NCBI RefSeq assembly: GCF_009903685.1 | Contig: NZ_JAAABI010000001.1 | Coordinates: forward strand, 620,001-684,000 | From: Flagellimonas ochracea | Lineage (GTDB): Bacteria > Bacteroidota > Bacteroidia > Flavobacteriales > Flavobacteriaceae | Direction: 5' to 3' | DNA length: 64,000 nucleotides | Shown here: positions 27,087-35,507 of the stretch, piece after piece | How positions within the stretch are numbered: position 1 is the stretch's first letter | How the letters are laid out: each line of letters begins with the position of its first letter | Program-made: the position numbers and the translations under genes | Notes under the pieces: model-generated | Told to the model about the DNA's origin: nothing | Seen by the model: only the letters and a program-made list of their open reading frames with translations | Database searches by the model: none

Positions 27087-28118
27087 ATGAACATTTGTTT
27101 TTTGATGTATCCTTGGGATGAAATTGACCCAGAAAACGACACCAGCTTGGCGTTGATTCATGAATGTGTTAAGCGGAACCATGGCGTGGCCCTCTGTACC
27201 CCCGCCAATTTAACCATAAGAAACAGTGTCACAAGTGCATTTTGTACAGTTATCAACCGGATGGAGAAAGTTCCGAGCAGTTTGAAGTCGTTTTACAAAC
27301 AGGCCGTTATTCGAGAAGAAATGCTTCCTTTGGCCGGTTTTGATGTAATTTTTATGCGGGCCAACCCACCCCTTGATCCTTTAATGCTGAATTTTTTGGA
27401 TTCCGTGAAAGATGATGTGTTCATTGTAAATTCCTTGCAGGGGTTGCGCGAGGCAAACAACAAATTGTACACAGCGGCCTTCGGTGATAGCCATAGCAAT
27501 ATTATTCCCGTTACCCATGTATCCAAAAACAAGAAATATTTGGTGCAGCAAATCAAAGATTCTGCAGCAGACAAGATGATTTTGAAACCATTGAACGGGT
27601 ATGGCGGTTCCGGCGTGATTTTAATAGAAAAATCGGCTATGTCCAATATTAAATCATTGCTGGACTTTTATGTAACCAACTCTGATGGAACTTCTAACTA
27701 CGTCATACTTCAAGAATATATTGAAGGTGCGGACCAAGGAGATGTCCGTATACTTTTACTAAACGGGGAGCCTATTGGAGCCATGAGACGGGTACCCGGC
27801 AACGATGACCATCGCTCCAACGTTTCTGCGGGCGGTTCGGTAGCCAAGCACACTTTGAGCAAAGAGGAAAAGGCACTTTGCAAGCAAATTGGACCAAAAT
27901 TGGTCAAGGATGGGCTTTACTTCGTCGGCATTGATGTGATTGGGGGCAAATTGGTAGAGGTCAATGTCATGTCGCCTGGTGGAATTACGTATATGAACAA
28001 AGTATACAAAACCAAGGTACAATGCCAGGTAATTGATTTTATTGAAAGCAAGGTACTTGATAAATTGCAAGCGTTTGATAGAAGGTCCAGACTGCGAAGC
28101 GAAGTAGAAAATGCATAA
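27087..28118 (+). CDS. gshB: GshB-like ATP-grasp ligase (glutathione synthetase family)
   Basis: The 343-residue cytosolic ATP-grasp protein follows prokaryotic glutathione synthetase: FLMYPWDEIDPENDT at the N-terminus, a FMRANPPLD substrate-domain motif, the ATP loop KMILKPLNGYGGSGV, the hinge LQEYIEGADQGDVRILLLNG with MRRVPG, and the Mg-binding GIDVIGGKLVEVNVMSPGG. GshB normally joins gamma-glutamylcysteine and glycine. No gshA is in the window, and the flanking genes are amidohydrolase and peptidase homologues, so another amide product is possible. It overlaps the next gene by 8 bases. Confidence 0.85.
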   Translation: MNICFLMYPWDEIDPENDTSLALIHECVKRNHGVALCTPANLTIRNSVTSAFCTVINRMEKVPSSLKSFYKQAVIREEMLPLAGFDVIFMRANPPLDPLMLNFLDSVKDDVFIVNSLQGLREANNKLYTAAFGDSHSNIIPVTHVSKNKKYLVQQIKDSAADKMILKPLNGYGGSGVILIEKSAMSNIKSLLDFYVTNSDGTSNYVILQEYIEGADQGDVRILLLNGEPIGAMRRVPGNDDHRSNVSAGGSVAKHTLSKEEKALCKQIGPKLVKDGLYFVGIDVIGGKLVEVNVMSPGGITYMNKVYKTKVQCQVIDFIESKVLDKLQAFDRRSRLRSEVENA

Positions 28119-28938
28119 ACTTTCCATCGAAGAGATCATCAGTTGGATAGCAGCGGAAAAATGCTTTGAGGCAGTTTCCGATGACTATTCATTTTCACTT
28201 AAAATCGATGCCTATGTTCCCTTTGTCTGTGGCGCAGTGCACGATGGCCATCAATTTCGAAAATCCCTTTGGGACAATTGTTTACATTCGGAATATGAGC
28301 GTTGGTACGAAGAAGACCCTAATACTATGGAGATGGTGCAATCCCACCCCATTGTTATTGCAGGCAGGGACAGCCGTTTCGAATACGACCTGAACCGTCC
28401 TCCCGAAACTGCCATTTTTGATACCGCATGGGGCAAAAAATTATGGCGAAGCCCCTTAAGTGATGTAGAAAAGGAGCAAAGTCTGCAAAAACATGCCAAT
28501 TTTTTCAAAGTAACACATGCTTTGATGACCAAACTGGAATCTCTTTACCCCAAAGTGATTGTGTTTGATATGCACAGCTACAACTGGAAACGTTGGGACC
28601 GGGAGGTACCGGTATGGAATCTGGGTACGACCAATGTAGACAACGACCGATTTGGCTCCTTAATTGAACATTGGCGCAGTCAACTGGAAACCATTCAACT
28701 GCCCAATGGCTTAAAAACCACCTCTAAAATCAACGATACGTTCTTTGGAAATGGATATTTCTTAAAATACATCACTCAGAACTTTAAGAATAGCTTAGTT
28801 TTAGCGACTGAAATCTCAAAAATTTATTGTGATGAGCATTCTGGGGTAATCTATCCCGAGGTGGTCCGGGCCGTGGAAGAACAATTAAAGACATTGATTC
28901 CCCGAATGGTGGTGGAATTTGAAAAAGCAAAAGTATGA
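28111..28938 (+). CDS. N-formylglutamate amidohydrolase family protein
   Basis: The 275-residue protein matches the FGase (N-formylglutamate amidohydrolase) family, zinc-type hydrolases related to phosphorylase/hydrolase-fold carboxypeptidases. Visible blocks are CGAVHDGHQF, DSRFEYDLNRPPE, VFDMHSYN and the late LATEISKIYCDEHSG. The classic enzyme ends histidine breakdown, but no hut genes are nearby. Its position between a GshB-like ligase (8-base overlap) and a QEGLA metallopeptidase (4-base overlap) points instead to hydrolysis of an amide made by the operon. The substrate is unproven. Confidence 0.85.
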   Translation: MHKLSIEEIISWIAAEKCFEAVSDDYSFSLKIDAYVPFVCGAVHDGHQFRKSLWDNCLHSEYERWYEEDPNTMEMVQSHPIVIAGRDSRFEYDLNRPPETAIFDTAWGKKLWRSPLSDVEKEQSLQKHANFFKVTHALMTKLESLYPKVIVFDMHSYNWKRWDREVPVWNLGTTNVDNDRFGSLIEHWRSQLETIQLPNGLKTTSKINDTFFGNGYFLKYITQNFKNSLVLATEISKIYCDEHSGVIYPEVVRAVEEQLKTLIPRMVVEFEKAKV

Positions 28939-30107
28939 TGAGGGCAAAGGAAATAGACAAGTTGAAGGAGGAGTACGGAAGCCTCTTTGAAATTGATGCT
29001 AATTTGGACCGTCTTCTTAAACGTATTGAACTGCTCAACTACGTGAATCCACTAAATATTGAAAAGGAAAAGCATCGTTTTTTCACTTCAAAATATACGG
29101 CGAATCCTAATTTTAAATATCCCAAAATAAAGTTCAATCCCTTTAAGCTGCAGCGGTTGTTTTTTACACAACGCTTGGAACGCATTGAGGACGAGACCAT
29201 CCGAAAAATTTACAAAGATGTAATCAACTATTACTCCAACATGATCCAATGCATAGAAACCATTGGAAAAGGCGAACGATTTTATTACAACTCGTTGAGC
29301 GTATATGGAACACCCACGGAAAAAGATGTGCAAAACGCCAAGTTTATATTGCACTTTGAGGATGAACCCGCTTCCATGGATATGGAAAAAGTGTTTTCCC
29401 CATTGGAGGCCAAAGCGTATTTTGAGGATTTTGCCAAACAATACGATTTTCCATTGGAAGTTCGGTTTTCCACGCATATTGCCGCCGATGCCATGGTCAG
29501 TAATAGCACCAGGACCTTGATTATTAAAAAAAATGCCAAGTTTAGTAAAAACCAACTATTGACCCTGGCCCATCATGAAATTGGTATACATCTGGTCACC
29601 ACTTTTAATGCCTTGGGACAACCGTTGAAGATTTTCTCAAATGGACTGCCCAATAATGTGGAGGCCCAGGAGGGATTGGCCGTGTTCGCCGAGTACATGG
29701 GAGGAGCCCTCACCCTTAAACGACTCAAAGAATTGGCTTATCGTGTTTTAGCGGTGGATAGTTTGATCAAGGGCTATTCGTTTGCCGACACTTTCAATCT
29801 GATACACGGACCATACAAACTGAACAAAAAAGAAGCTTTTTCCATCACGCTCAGGGCGCATCGGGGGGGAGGATTCACCAAAGACCGCTTGTACTTGAGT
29901 GGGTTGAAAAAAATTTATAAGCGATATCAACGAGAAGAATCCATGGATATGCTATTATCGGGTAAAGTCTCCCTTGACTATGAAGAGGAACTGAAAAAAT
30001 TGCGTACCAAAGGTCTTTGGCAACCAATTACACATAAAACCCACTCCTTCGCACAGAAATTGAACACCAATACCACTTTGGATTTTATCTTGAATAATCT
30101 AAAGTAA
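28935..30107 (+). CDS. QEGLA/DUF1704 metallopeptidase (TIGR02421-type, MATCAP-like)
   Basis: The 390-residue protein is the family often annotated as flavohemoglobin expression-modulating QEGLA motif protein. The zinc motif is HEIGIH (residues 214-219, the HExxxH form), followed by QEGLA (245-249), whose Glu is the likely third ligand. Eukaryotic relatives (MATCAP/TMCP) remove C-terminal tyrosine from tubulin, so carboxypeptidase activity is plausible here. Its ATG overlaps the amidohydrolase stop (ATGA). There is a seven-G run near the C-terminal third. The bacterial substrate is not known to me. Confidence 0.88.
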   Translation: MMRAKEIDKLKEEYGSLFEIDANLDRLLKRIELLNYVNPLNIEKEKHRFFTSKYTANPNFKYPKIKFNPFKLQRLFFTQRLERIEDETIRKIYKDVINYYSNMIQCIETIGKGERFYYNSLSVYGTPTEKDVQNAKFILHFEDEPASMDMEKVFSPLEAKAYFEDFAKQYDFPLEVRFSTHIAADAMVSNSTRTLIIKKNAKFSKNQLLTLAHHEIGIHLVTTFNALGQPLKIFSNGLPNNVEAQEGLAVFAEYMGGALTLKRLKELAYRVLAVDSLIKGYSFADTFNLIHGPYKLNKKEAFSITLRAHRGGGFTKDRLYLSGLKKIYKRYQREESMDMLLSGKVSLDYEEELKKLRTKGLWQPITHKTHSFAQKLNTNTTLDFILNNLK

Positions 30108-30126
30108 CCCATTAGTAATTCTAAAC

Positions 30127-30861
30127 ATGGCGAATATTTCAATTTGCACTCATAAGTGTGTTTCACTTTTGACTTTATTTTCATGCGCCTTAATGATTTC
30201 ACAAGAAACCAAGGTAGAGTTTCCAAAAACATTGTACGCGTTGAGCCCTTCTGGTTATGTCACTCGATATGATGAAACCAATGACAAATTTTTGGTGTCA
30301 GAAGAAAGGGAACTAAGGGATGAAGATGATGTGATTCGCGTTGACACCATTTTCATCAAACGGCACATAAACGAAGCGAATTATGTTGTGGGAAGGTCTG
30401 GAACGAAGCTTTTGGCCCTGATGCATCGTGCTGAGATTGTCAAAGACTCCATTTATCGTTTTGGTCCAATCCTTGAAGGAGAGAACGCGGAAGATGTATT
30501 ACAAAAATATCAGCGTGGAGAAGTCCCACTTTATGCACCGTTGTTCTCAAAAATGCTTTTTACACGAGAAAAGGTAAATGAGCTCAAGAACGCCCCTGGT
30601 TTGGACCAAATTACCCGAGATGATTTAATAGCCTCTTTGCAATGGCGACAGCATATTGGAGATGCAATTAAGTCCTTTGTAGAGGAGAATCCTGATGAGC
30701 GACCCCATCGGTTGTATAGAATGGTGGAAAACTACCGCAACCAAAAGTTGTTTCTGATGGGTTACAATCCTTACAAAGAGGTAGTTTACAATTGGGAAAA
30801 ACAATTTGCAGGGGACGATGAGATTATTACCTTATTGACCGAGCCGATTTCTTTTGATTAA
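30127..30861 (+). CDS. Secreted protein of unknown function
   Basis: The 244-residue protein has a probable signal peptide (hydrophobic VSLLTLFSCALMISQ) and a charged mature domain, alpha/beta, with no motif I recognise. Elements such as RRLYRMVENYRNQKLFLMGYNP-like helices suggest a compact helical C-terminus. It begins 19 bases after the QEGLA gene, so it may be the fifth gene of that operon. Its end overlaps the convergent DCC-family gene by 4 bases. Confidence 0.7.
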   Translation: MANISICTHKCVSLLTLFSCALMISQETKVEFPKTLYALSPSGYVTRYDETNDKFLVSEERELRDEDDVIRVDTIFIKRHINEANYVVGRSGTKLLALMHRAEIVKDSIYRFGPILEGENAEDVLQKYQRGEVPLYAPLFSKMLFTREKVNELKNAPGLDQITRDDLIASLQWRQHIGDAIKSFVEENPDERPHRLYRMVENYRNQKLFLMGYNPYKEVVYNWEKQFAGDDEIITLLTEPISFD

Positions 30862-31265
30862 CCCAAGAACTTGGCCTGTAGTTCTGGCGAGGGAATCATA
30901 CATTGGTCTTTTTTGCCAAACCACCGGTATCGATTTCTGGCCACGAAATCATACAGGGCATCCCGAAATGTTCTTGGAATCCAAGAGAATAGTGCCAATC
31001 CCTTCCACAATCCCCCAAAATCCTGACCAATGCGTAGGGCAGCATCCGATTTGGTATAAAAAGCCACACCAGGTTCAATAAGGATGATGGAATCTATCTT
31101 CTGGGTATCAATGCCACGTTCTGTTACCAATTGCTCGCCGATTTCACTTTGCAGGGCCGCATAGCGGAACAAGTCTTTTTTATCCCGTTTGATGACAAAC
31201 TGCACAGCACCGTTGCAGAGGTTGCAGACCCCATCGAATAAAATGATTTTTTTGCTTTCTTCCAT
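30858..31265 (-). CDS. DCC-family (DUF393) thiol-disulfide oxidoreductase-like protein
   Basis: The 135-residue protein starts with the family signature FDGVCNLCNGAVQFVIKRD, whose CxxC gives the proposed thioredoxin-like activity. FRYAALQSEIG and the C-terminal RDALYDFVARNRYRWFGK block complete the DCC (DUF393) pattern. Biochemical function in this family is largely inferred. It is monocistronic. A flavobacterial REP-like half element follows its promoter side at about 31275. Confidence 0.92.
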   Translation of the reverse strand: MEESKKIILFDGVCNLCNGAVQFVIKRDKKDLFRYAALQSEIGEQLVTERGIDTQKIDSIILIEPGVAFYTKSDAALRIGQDFGGLWKGLALFSWIPRTFRDALYDFVARNRYRWFGKKDQCMIPSPELQAKFLG

Positions 31266-31274
31266 ACTTGACCC

Positions 31275-31314
31275 TTGTCATTTCGAACCGACCGTATAGA
31301 GCGTGAAAAATCTC
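31275..31314. repeat. REP-like half element
   Basis: TTGTCATTTCGAACCG at 31275 followed by GAGCGTGAAAAATCTC resembles the flavobacterial intergenic repeat TGTCATTTCGAGCG...GAGAAATCTC. No matching opposite arm is seen nearby, so this is a single degenerate unit. It marks the left edge of the 380-base gene-free stretch before the chromate transporter. Confidence 0.5.
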
Positions 31315-31439
31315 TTTTTAGCTTTCTCAACTACTCCGATTGGTATTGGGACTACTATATAAATGACCTGTGGACAACAAAGATACGACGGTTGGGGATG
31401 AAAGCCTAGTGAGTTGGCGGGGAGGTTTTGTTATCGGTT

Positions 31440-31645
31440 TTGTATATGGCTCATAGCGTACAAATTAGCGATAACTTTTCGGTTGGACACGAGCCATTTT
31501 TTTTAATTTTCTAATTACCTTTTTACTCAATGAACCTAGTTAAAAAAATTGGTGGACTTGCAAATGTGTCCTAACTCCGATTAAGCAACAAATTAGCTAT
31601 GGGCTTTATACGTTGTTGTGAGCAGTCTTTTTTCATTCAATTTTT
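31440..31645. other. Gene-free, cassette-like right flank of chrA
   Basis: The gap 31266-31645 has no credible ORF. It contains GGCTC (31449) and GAGCC (31491) as outer arms of a long imperfect inverted repeat followed by a T run, a 10-base direct repeat ACAAATTAGC at 31460 and 31588, and the stretch TTTATACGTTGTTGTGAGCAG next to the chrA stop. Such phrases resemble ends I associate with single-gene mobile cassettes in Bacteroidota. The mobility reading is inference. Confidence 0.4.
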
Positions 31646-32767
31646 TTAAATAATGGTCAATAAATAACCAATTATCGCACCTCCCAAAACTAAAAATGCA
31701 CTATTCAGTTTTTTAAAAACAAATACAACCACTAAACTCGCAATAGCAATAACGATTGTTCGCCAATCTGTTAATGTGTCTTTCGCCATTTCCACACAAA
31801 CTGCAATTATCAATGCTACCGCTGCAACATTTACTGCATCTAATATTGCGCCTATAATATTTGATTTCCGCATTTTCGGTATCAACGGATTTAATATAAG
31901 AACAAAAAGAAACGAAGGAAGGAAAATTCCAAGGGTTGCAGCAACTGCTCCTGTTATTCCGTTCATTTGCCAACCTATAAAAGTCGCAGTCGATAAAACG
32001 GGTCCTGGTGTTATTTGTCCAACAGCTACTGCGTCAATCAGTGCTTGCCTTGTCAGCCATCCATTTGCAACTAATTCCGTATCGAGAAAAGCAAACAAAA
32101 CATAACCGCTACCGTAAAGAATTGCACCGACTTTTAGAAAAGTCAAGAATATTTTAAGTACTCCAATTTTGGAAGAGTCAGCTACTTGAAAAATGATAAG
32201 TGGTATAAAACTCTGTAAATTACCCGTATTTTTTTTGAAGAAATAAATACCCAAACCGAGTAAACCGCAACCAAAAAGAGCGATTATTTCGTTTACTCCG
32301 AATAAGCAAGCTACCAAAGTTATAATGCCTAAAATTGCGAGTTCTGTATTTTTTACCGCTTTTTTTCCAAGTCGGAAAGCTGCCATTATGATTATTGCAA
32401 TAACTGCTGGTTTAATTCCATAAATGAATGGCTCTACCTTTGGCAATTGACCATATTCTTGATAAAGCCAAGCGAAAACACCGGTTATTACGACCGCAGG
32501 GAAAATGAAACAAAATCCTGCAACAAAAAGACCTTTCCAACCCGCACGTTCGTGTCCACAATGCATTGTCATTTCAGTCGAATTCGGACCCGGAATTAAA
32601 TTGGTGGCACCAACAAGGTCAAGAAAGTGTTCTTGTGTCATCCACTTTCTTTTTTTGACAACTTCATCTTCCATCATTGCGATATGAGCTGCTGGACCAC
32701 CAAAAGCGATACTTCCTAACTTGAAGAATAATTTTGCGATTTCTTTTATATCATTTGTTTGAGACAT
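31646..32767 (-). CDS. chrA: Chromate transporter (CHR family), bidomain
   Basis: The 373-residue polytopic membrane protein has two homologous CHR halves. The first carries FGGPAAHIAMME, TQEHFLDLVGATNLIPGPNS and the second YGSGYVLFAFLD, TRQALIDAVAVGQITPGPVL; this tandem is the hallmark of long ChrA proteins that export chromate. Codon use is AT-rich (many Ile ATT and Lys AAA) compared with neighbours, and both flanks are gene-poor with a truncated gene upstream, so recent acquisition is likely. No ChrB-type regulator is present. Confidence 0.92.
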   Translation of the reverse strand: MSQTNDIKEIAKLFFKLGSIAFGGPAAHIAMMEDEVVKKRKWMTQEHFLDLVGATNLIPGPNSTEMTMHCGHERAGWKGLFVAGFCFIFPAVVITGVFAWLYQEYGQLPKVEPFIYGIKPAVIAIIIMAAFRLGKKAVKNTELAILGIITLVACLFGVNEIIALFGCGLLGLGIYFFKKNTGNLQSFIPLIIFQVADSSKIGVLKIFLTFLKVGAILYGSGYVLFAFLDTELVANGWLTRQALIDAVAVGQITPGPVLSTATFIGWQMNGITGAVAATLGIFLPSFLFVLILNPLIPKMRKSNIIGAILDAVNVAAVALIIAVCVEMAKDTLTDWRTIVIAIASLVVVFVFKKLNSAFLVLGGAIIGYLLTII

Positions 32768-32849
32768 TTCAATTTCAGTTCAAATGTTTGATGTTAGCAC
32801 GATTTTCAGCTTGCGCACAACTAAAAGGATATGAATTCGTTTTACTAAT

Positions 32850-33068
32850 TTATATCCAACGATAACGAAGTTCGCCGAATTTTCCTTCGTAATCAAGAGG
32901 TGAAATACTTGGTTCGTATGAAGTTATCAACACCGGAATACTTTGTGTTTTGGCAAAATATCTGTTTTCACCACAAGCAAATGCTAGAAATCTTGCCATG
33001 TGAATCTTCAAATCATTAGCTTTTACTTGCCAGAAAGTTTCTTTGAGGAGGTACTGAAATACTTTATT
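32850..33068 (-). pseudogene. C-terminal remnant of an unrecognised gene
   Basis: A 72-codon open frame on the minus strand ends in TAA at 32850 and has no start codon at its head, only an in-frame stop at 33071-33069. The translation looks like real protein (segments FWQVKANDLKIHMARFLA and SPLDYEGKFGELRYRWI) but matches no family I know. It sits between the nucleotidyltransferase gene and chrA, 82 bases from the chrA start. It appears to be the 3' end of a gene cut when the chrA segment arrived. Confidence 0.5.
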
Positions 33069-33079
33069 TTACAGGTAAA

Positions 33080-33871
33080 TTAAAAGTCTTCTAAAGGTGT
33101 TTGATCATCCATCCAACTCCATTCCACTTGCTCCATAAACCACATAAAGGCCTCATAATCGGTAACGCCCCAATCCTTAAATACTCTCAAGTTTTGAAAT
33201 AGTGCTTGCGCGTTGTCGGCATTGGGCTCTTTTAATAGGGTGTCCATCTGTTTCAAAAATCCATCGGGTTTATGGTCACATTTTTTAAGATAATGAAGAA
33301 ACCATTTGTGATAGGGGAACAGTACTTTGTTGTGGGCCAATATTAGGCGGCCGGCAAAGAGTGCCAACTGACTGGCCGCCCTGGTTTTTGTGTATCTGTT
33401 GTTATGACGATTGGCTTCACCCATCAACCAATTTTGGATAAAGGCCATGGCATAGAACGATTTTATGCGGTCTTCGTATCCTTCGTCTGGATAGCTATGT
33501 ATTTCAATGATCAGGTCTTCCAGATGATCTACTTGGGAAAAAGCCAAAAAGGCACCATCAAAAGCTGCTCTAGAAGGTTCATTGCCTTTTTGGGCCACAG
33601 CTTCAAGATATCCCATATTAATGACCTTGCCATCTACAAAACCTCCAGGGTAATCACATAAATCTGTTCTATTAATAAAAAGGTCTCCTTTTTGACTGCG
33701 TTGGTTGTATTCCTCTGGGGTGGCCACAATCATAAAATCTACATCCGAATCCGCTCTGGCACATCCTTTGGCCACGGAACCGCCTATGATAAGGGCCAAG
33801 AATCGAGGGTCGTTTTCATATTCCTTTGCCAAATTTGAAATGGCCCGCTGATGGTGCTTCCTTATTTTCAT
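33080..33871 (-). CDS. Nucleotidyltransferase-domain protein
   Basis: The 263-residue soluble protein has a Pol-beta-type nucleotidyltransferase N-terminus: GGSVAKGCARADSDVDFMIV, where GG-S and DxD bind the nucleotide and Mg. The C-terminal part is all helical, like the helical bundle of aminoglycoside nucleotidyltransferases. The target could be an antibiotic, a protein or another small molecule. It is monocistronic; downstream is the chrA-linked remnant. Confidence 0.85.
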   Translation of the reverse strand: MKIRKHHQRAISNLAKEYENDPRFLALIIGGSVAKGCARADSDVDFMIVATPEEYNQRSQKGDLFINRTDLCDYPGGFVDGKVINMGYLEAVAQKGNEPSRAAFDGAFLAFSQVDHLEDLIIEIHSYPDEGYEDRIKSFYAMAFIQNWLMGEANRHNNRYTKTRAASQLALFAGRLILAHNKVLFPYHKWFLHYLKKCDHKPDGFLKQMDTLLKEPNADNAQALFQNLRVFKDWGVTDYEAFMWFMEQVEWSWMDDQTPLEDF

Positions 33872-33930
33872 ATAAGCTTTTCTAGGATTTGAAACGCATT
33901 TGAAAACAGTTTCAACAGCTACAAAATATG

Positions 33931-35430
33931 CTATGGAGAGGTTCGGTCTATAAACTCATCCACGTCTTTTTTAAACTTGGCCATGGATGGGATATGTGTG
34001 TACATCATGTGGCCGGCCTCGTAATATTTCATGATGATGTTTTTTTTCAACTCGGCATCCAATCCCATATGGTTGATGGAGCGTTCCACCCCATAAAAAA
34101 CCGTGGCCAGATCATAATATCCATTTAGGATTAAAATTTTTAAGTCCGGATTGCGTTTCATGGCGGAGGTCATGTCCGGCAGGGTGGTCACGGCCACCTG
34201 CATGTTCCAGATAATGTTTCCGTTGTGTTTCCAATCCCATTTAAATCCCTTTCGGGTGCTGGCAGTGCTGGTATAGCTCAAATCCTTTCGCACCTTTAGG
34301 TCGTTGTACAGATAGTCCTTAAAAGCTGAAATATAAGGTGGGGAAATGGCGTCACTCTGCGGGTCGGTCAAGGAGGATTGCGACAACAAATCTTCGTTTA
34401 TTCCGGTAAACCTTGAGTCTAATCTACCCACTGTAAGTCCCTTATCCCTAAGTAGTTCCTGAAAATACTCGCCATTAGTCACCCGGAGGTCAGCCTTGAG
34501 GTAGAAGTCTTGACTCAAACCAGAATAATCCGCCAGTTTTTGGGCCACAGCGTTTCGTTCGGAAGTACTTAATTGGTCACCTTTAAGTAGGGCAGGCGCA
34601 TACTCGTTTTGGGTGAAGGCGCGAACCTCATCCAAGAAAGCTTCCAGGCTTTCGCCCTTATTTTTTACTCTGTCATGATACCAGGCCGTAGCAGCATAGG
34701 TAGGAAAGTGAATCAAATAGGCAGTGTCGTCACCCGGGCCGAACAATAGATGCTGTAGATCAAAAACAGCGGAGACCATGATCACTCCGTTCATGGCAAT
34801 TCCCTTGTCTTGCAGATGCTTTACCAAGCCGGCATTCCTAAAGGTGCCATAGCTTTCACCGAGTAGATACTTTGGGGCATTCATTTTTCCAGTTTTAATG
34901 ATAAACTGTTCTATAAACAGGCCTATGCTACGGATGTCTTGGTCCACGCCCCAAAAATCTTCCCATTTAGCATCGCCGATGGGTTTGCTAAAGCCAACGC
35001 CCACGGGGTCAATCATTACCAAATCGGCTTTATCCAAAATGGAAAACTCATTGTTGACCACTTTGTAAGGAGCGGGTTTGGTATACGAGGGATCGTTGAT
35101 TTCAATTCTTTTAGGACCCAACACTCCAAAATGCAACCAAAAGGATGCCGATAAAGGACCTCCATTAAAAGCAAAGACAATGGGTCTGTTGTTGGCGCTG
35201 GTCTTTCGGTAATGGGTGAACCCGAAAAGGGCTATGGGCTTGTCATTTTCGTCCCTGAGCTGCACGGTTCCCGTTTCTGTGGCCAGGGAAATGGTTTTAC
35301 CGTTGATGGTTACAGATTGGGTGGAGGTAAAAATCTCACCATCAGGGATTTCTTTTTTCTCCGTTTTTTCTTGGGCGAAAGAAATTAATGTACAGAGCAC
35401 AAGTGCAGATGTGAGTAGCTGTTTTTTCAT
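33931..35430 (-). CDS. Secreted S10-family serine carboxypeptidase
   Basis: The 499-residue precursor has a signal peptide (ALVLCTLISFAQ). The alpha/beta-hydrolase core shows the oxyanion motif FNGGPLSASFW (NGGPG in canonical members), the nucleophile GESYG, the catalytic Asp region LNGYYDLATVF, and the catalytic His region YEAGHMMYTH. These match peptidase family S10, which removes C-terminal residues from peptides. It is monocistronic and would act in the periplasm or outside the cell. Confidence 0.92.
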   Translation of the reverse strand: MKKQLLTSALVLCTLISFAQEKTEKKEIPDGEIFTSTQSVTINGKTISLATETGTVQLRDENDKPIALFGFTHYRKTSANNRPIVFAFNGGPLSASFWLHFGVLGPKRIEINDPSYTKPAPYKVVNNEFSILDKADLVMIDPVGVGFSKPIGDAKWEDFWGVDQDIRSIGLFIEQFIIKTGKMNAPKYLLGESYGTFRNAGLVKHLQDKGIAMNGVIMVSAVFDLQHLLFGPGDDTAYLIHFPTYAATAWYHDRVKNKGESLEAFLDEVRAFTQNEYAPALLKGDQLSTSERNAVAQKLADYSGLSQDFYLKADLRVTNGEYFQELLRDKGLTVGRLDSRFTGINEDLLSQSSLTDPQSDAISPPYISAFKDYLYNDLKVRKDLSYTSTASTRKGFKWDWKHNGNIIWNMQVAVTTLPDMTSAMKRNPDLKILILNGYYDLATVFYGVERSINHMGLDAELKKNIIMKYYEAGHMMYTHIPSMAKFKKDVDEFIDRTSP

Positions 35431-35507
35431 TTGGTATGGTAATTTTGAGTTGTTAGGCCGTATTTTTTTTCAAAATAAGGTTAAAAATCGAATTAGGGAT
35501 TGATTTT

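Noticed and set aside
31440..31645. Integron attC site
   Set aside because: No clear paired R/L core boxes and no integrase nearby; kept only as cassette-like.
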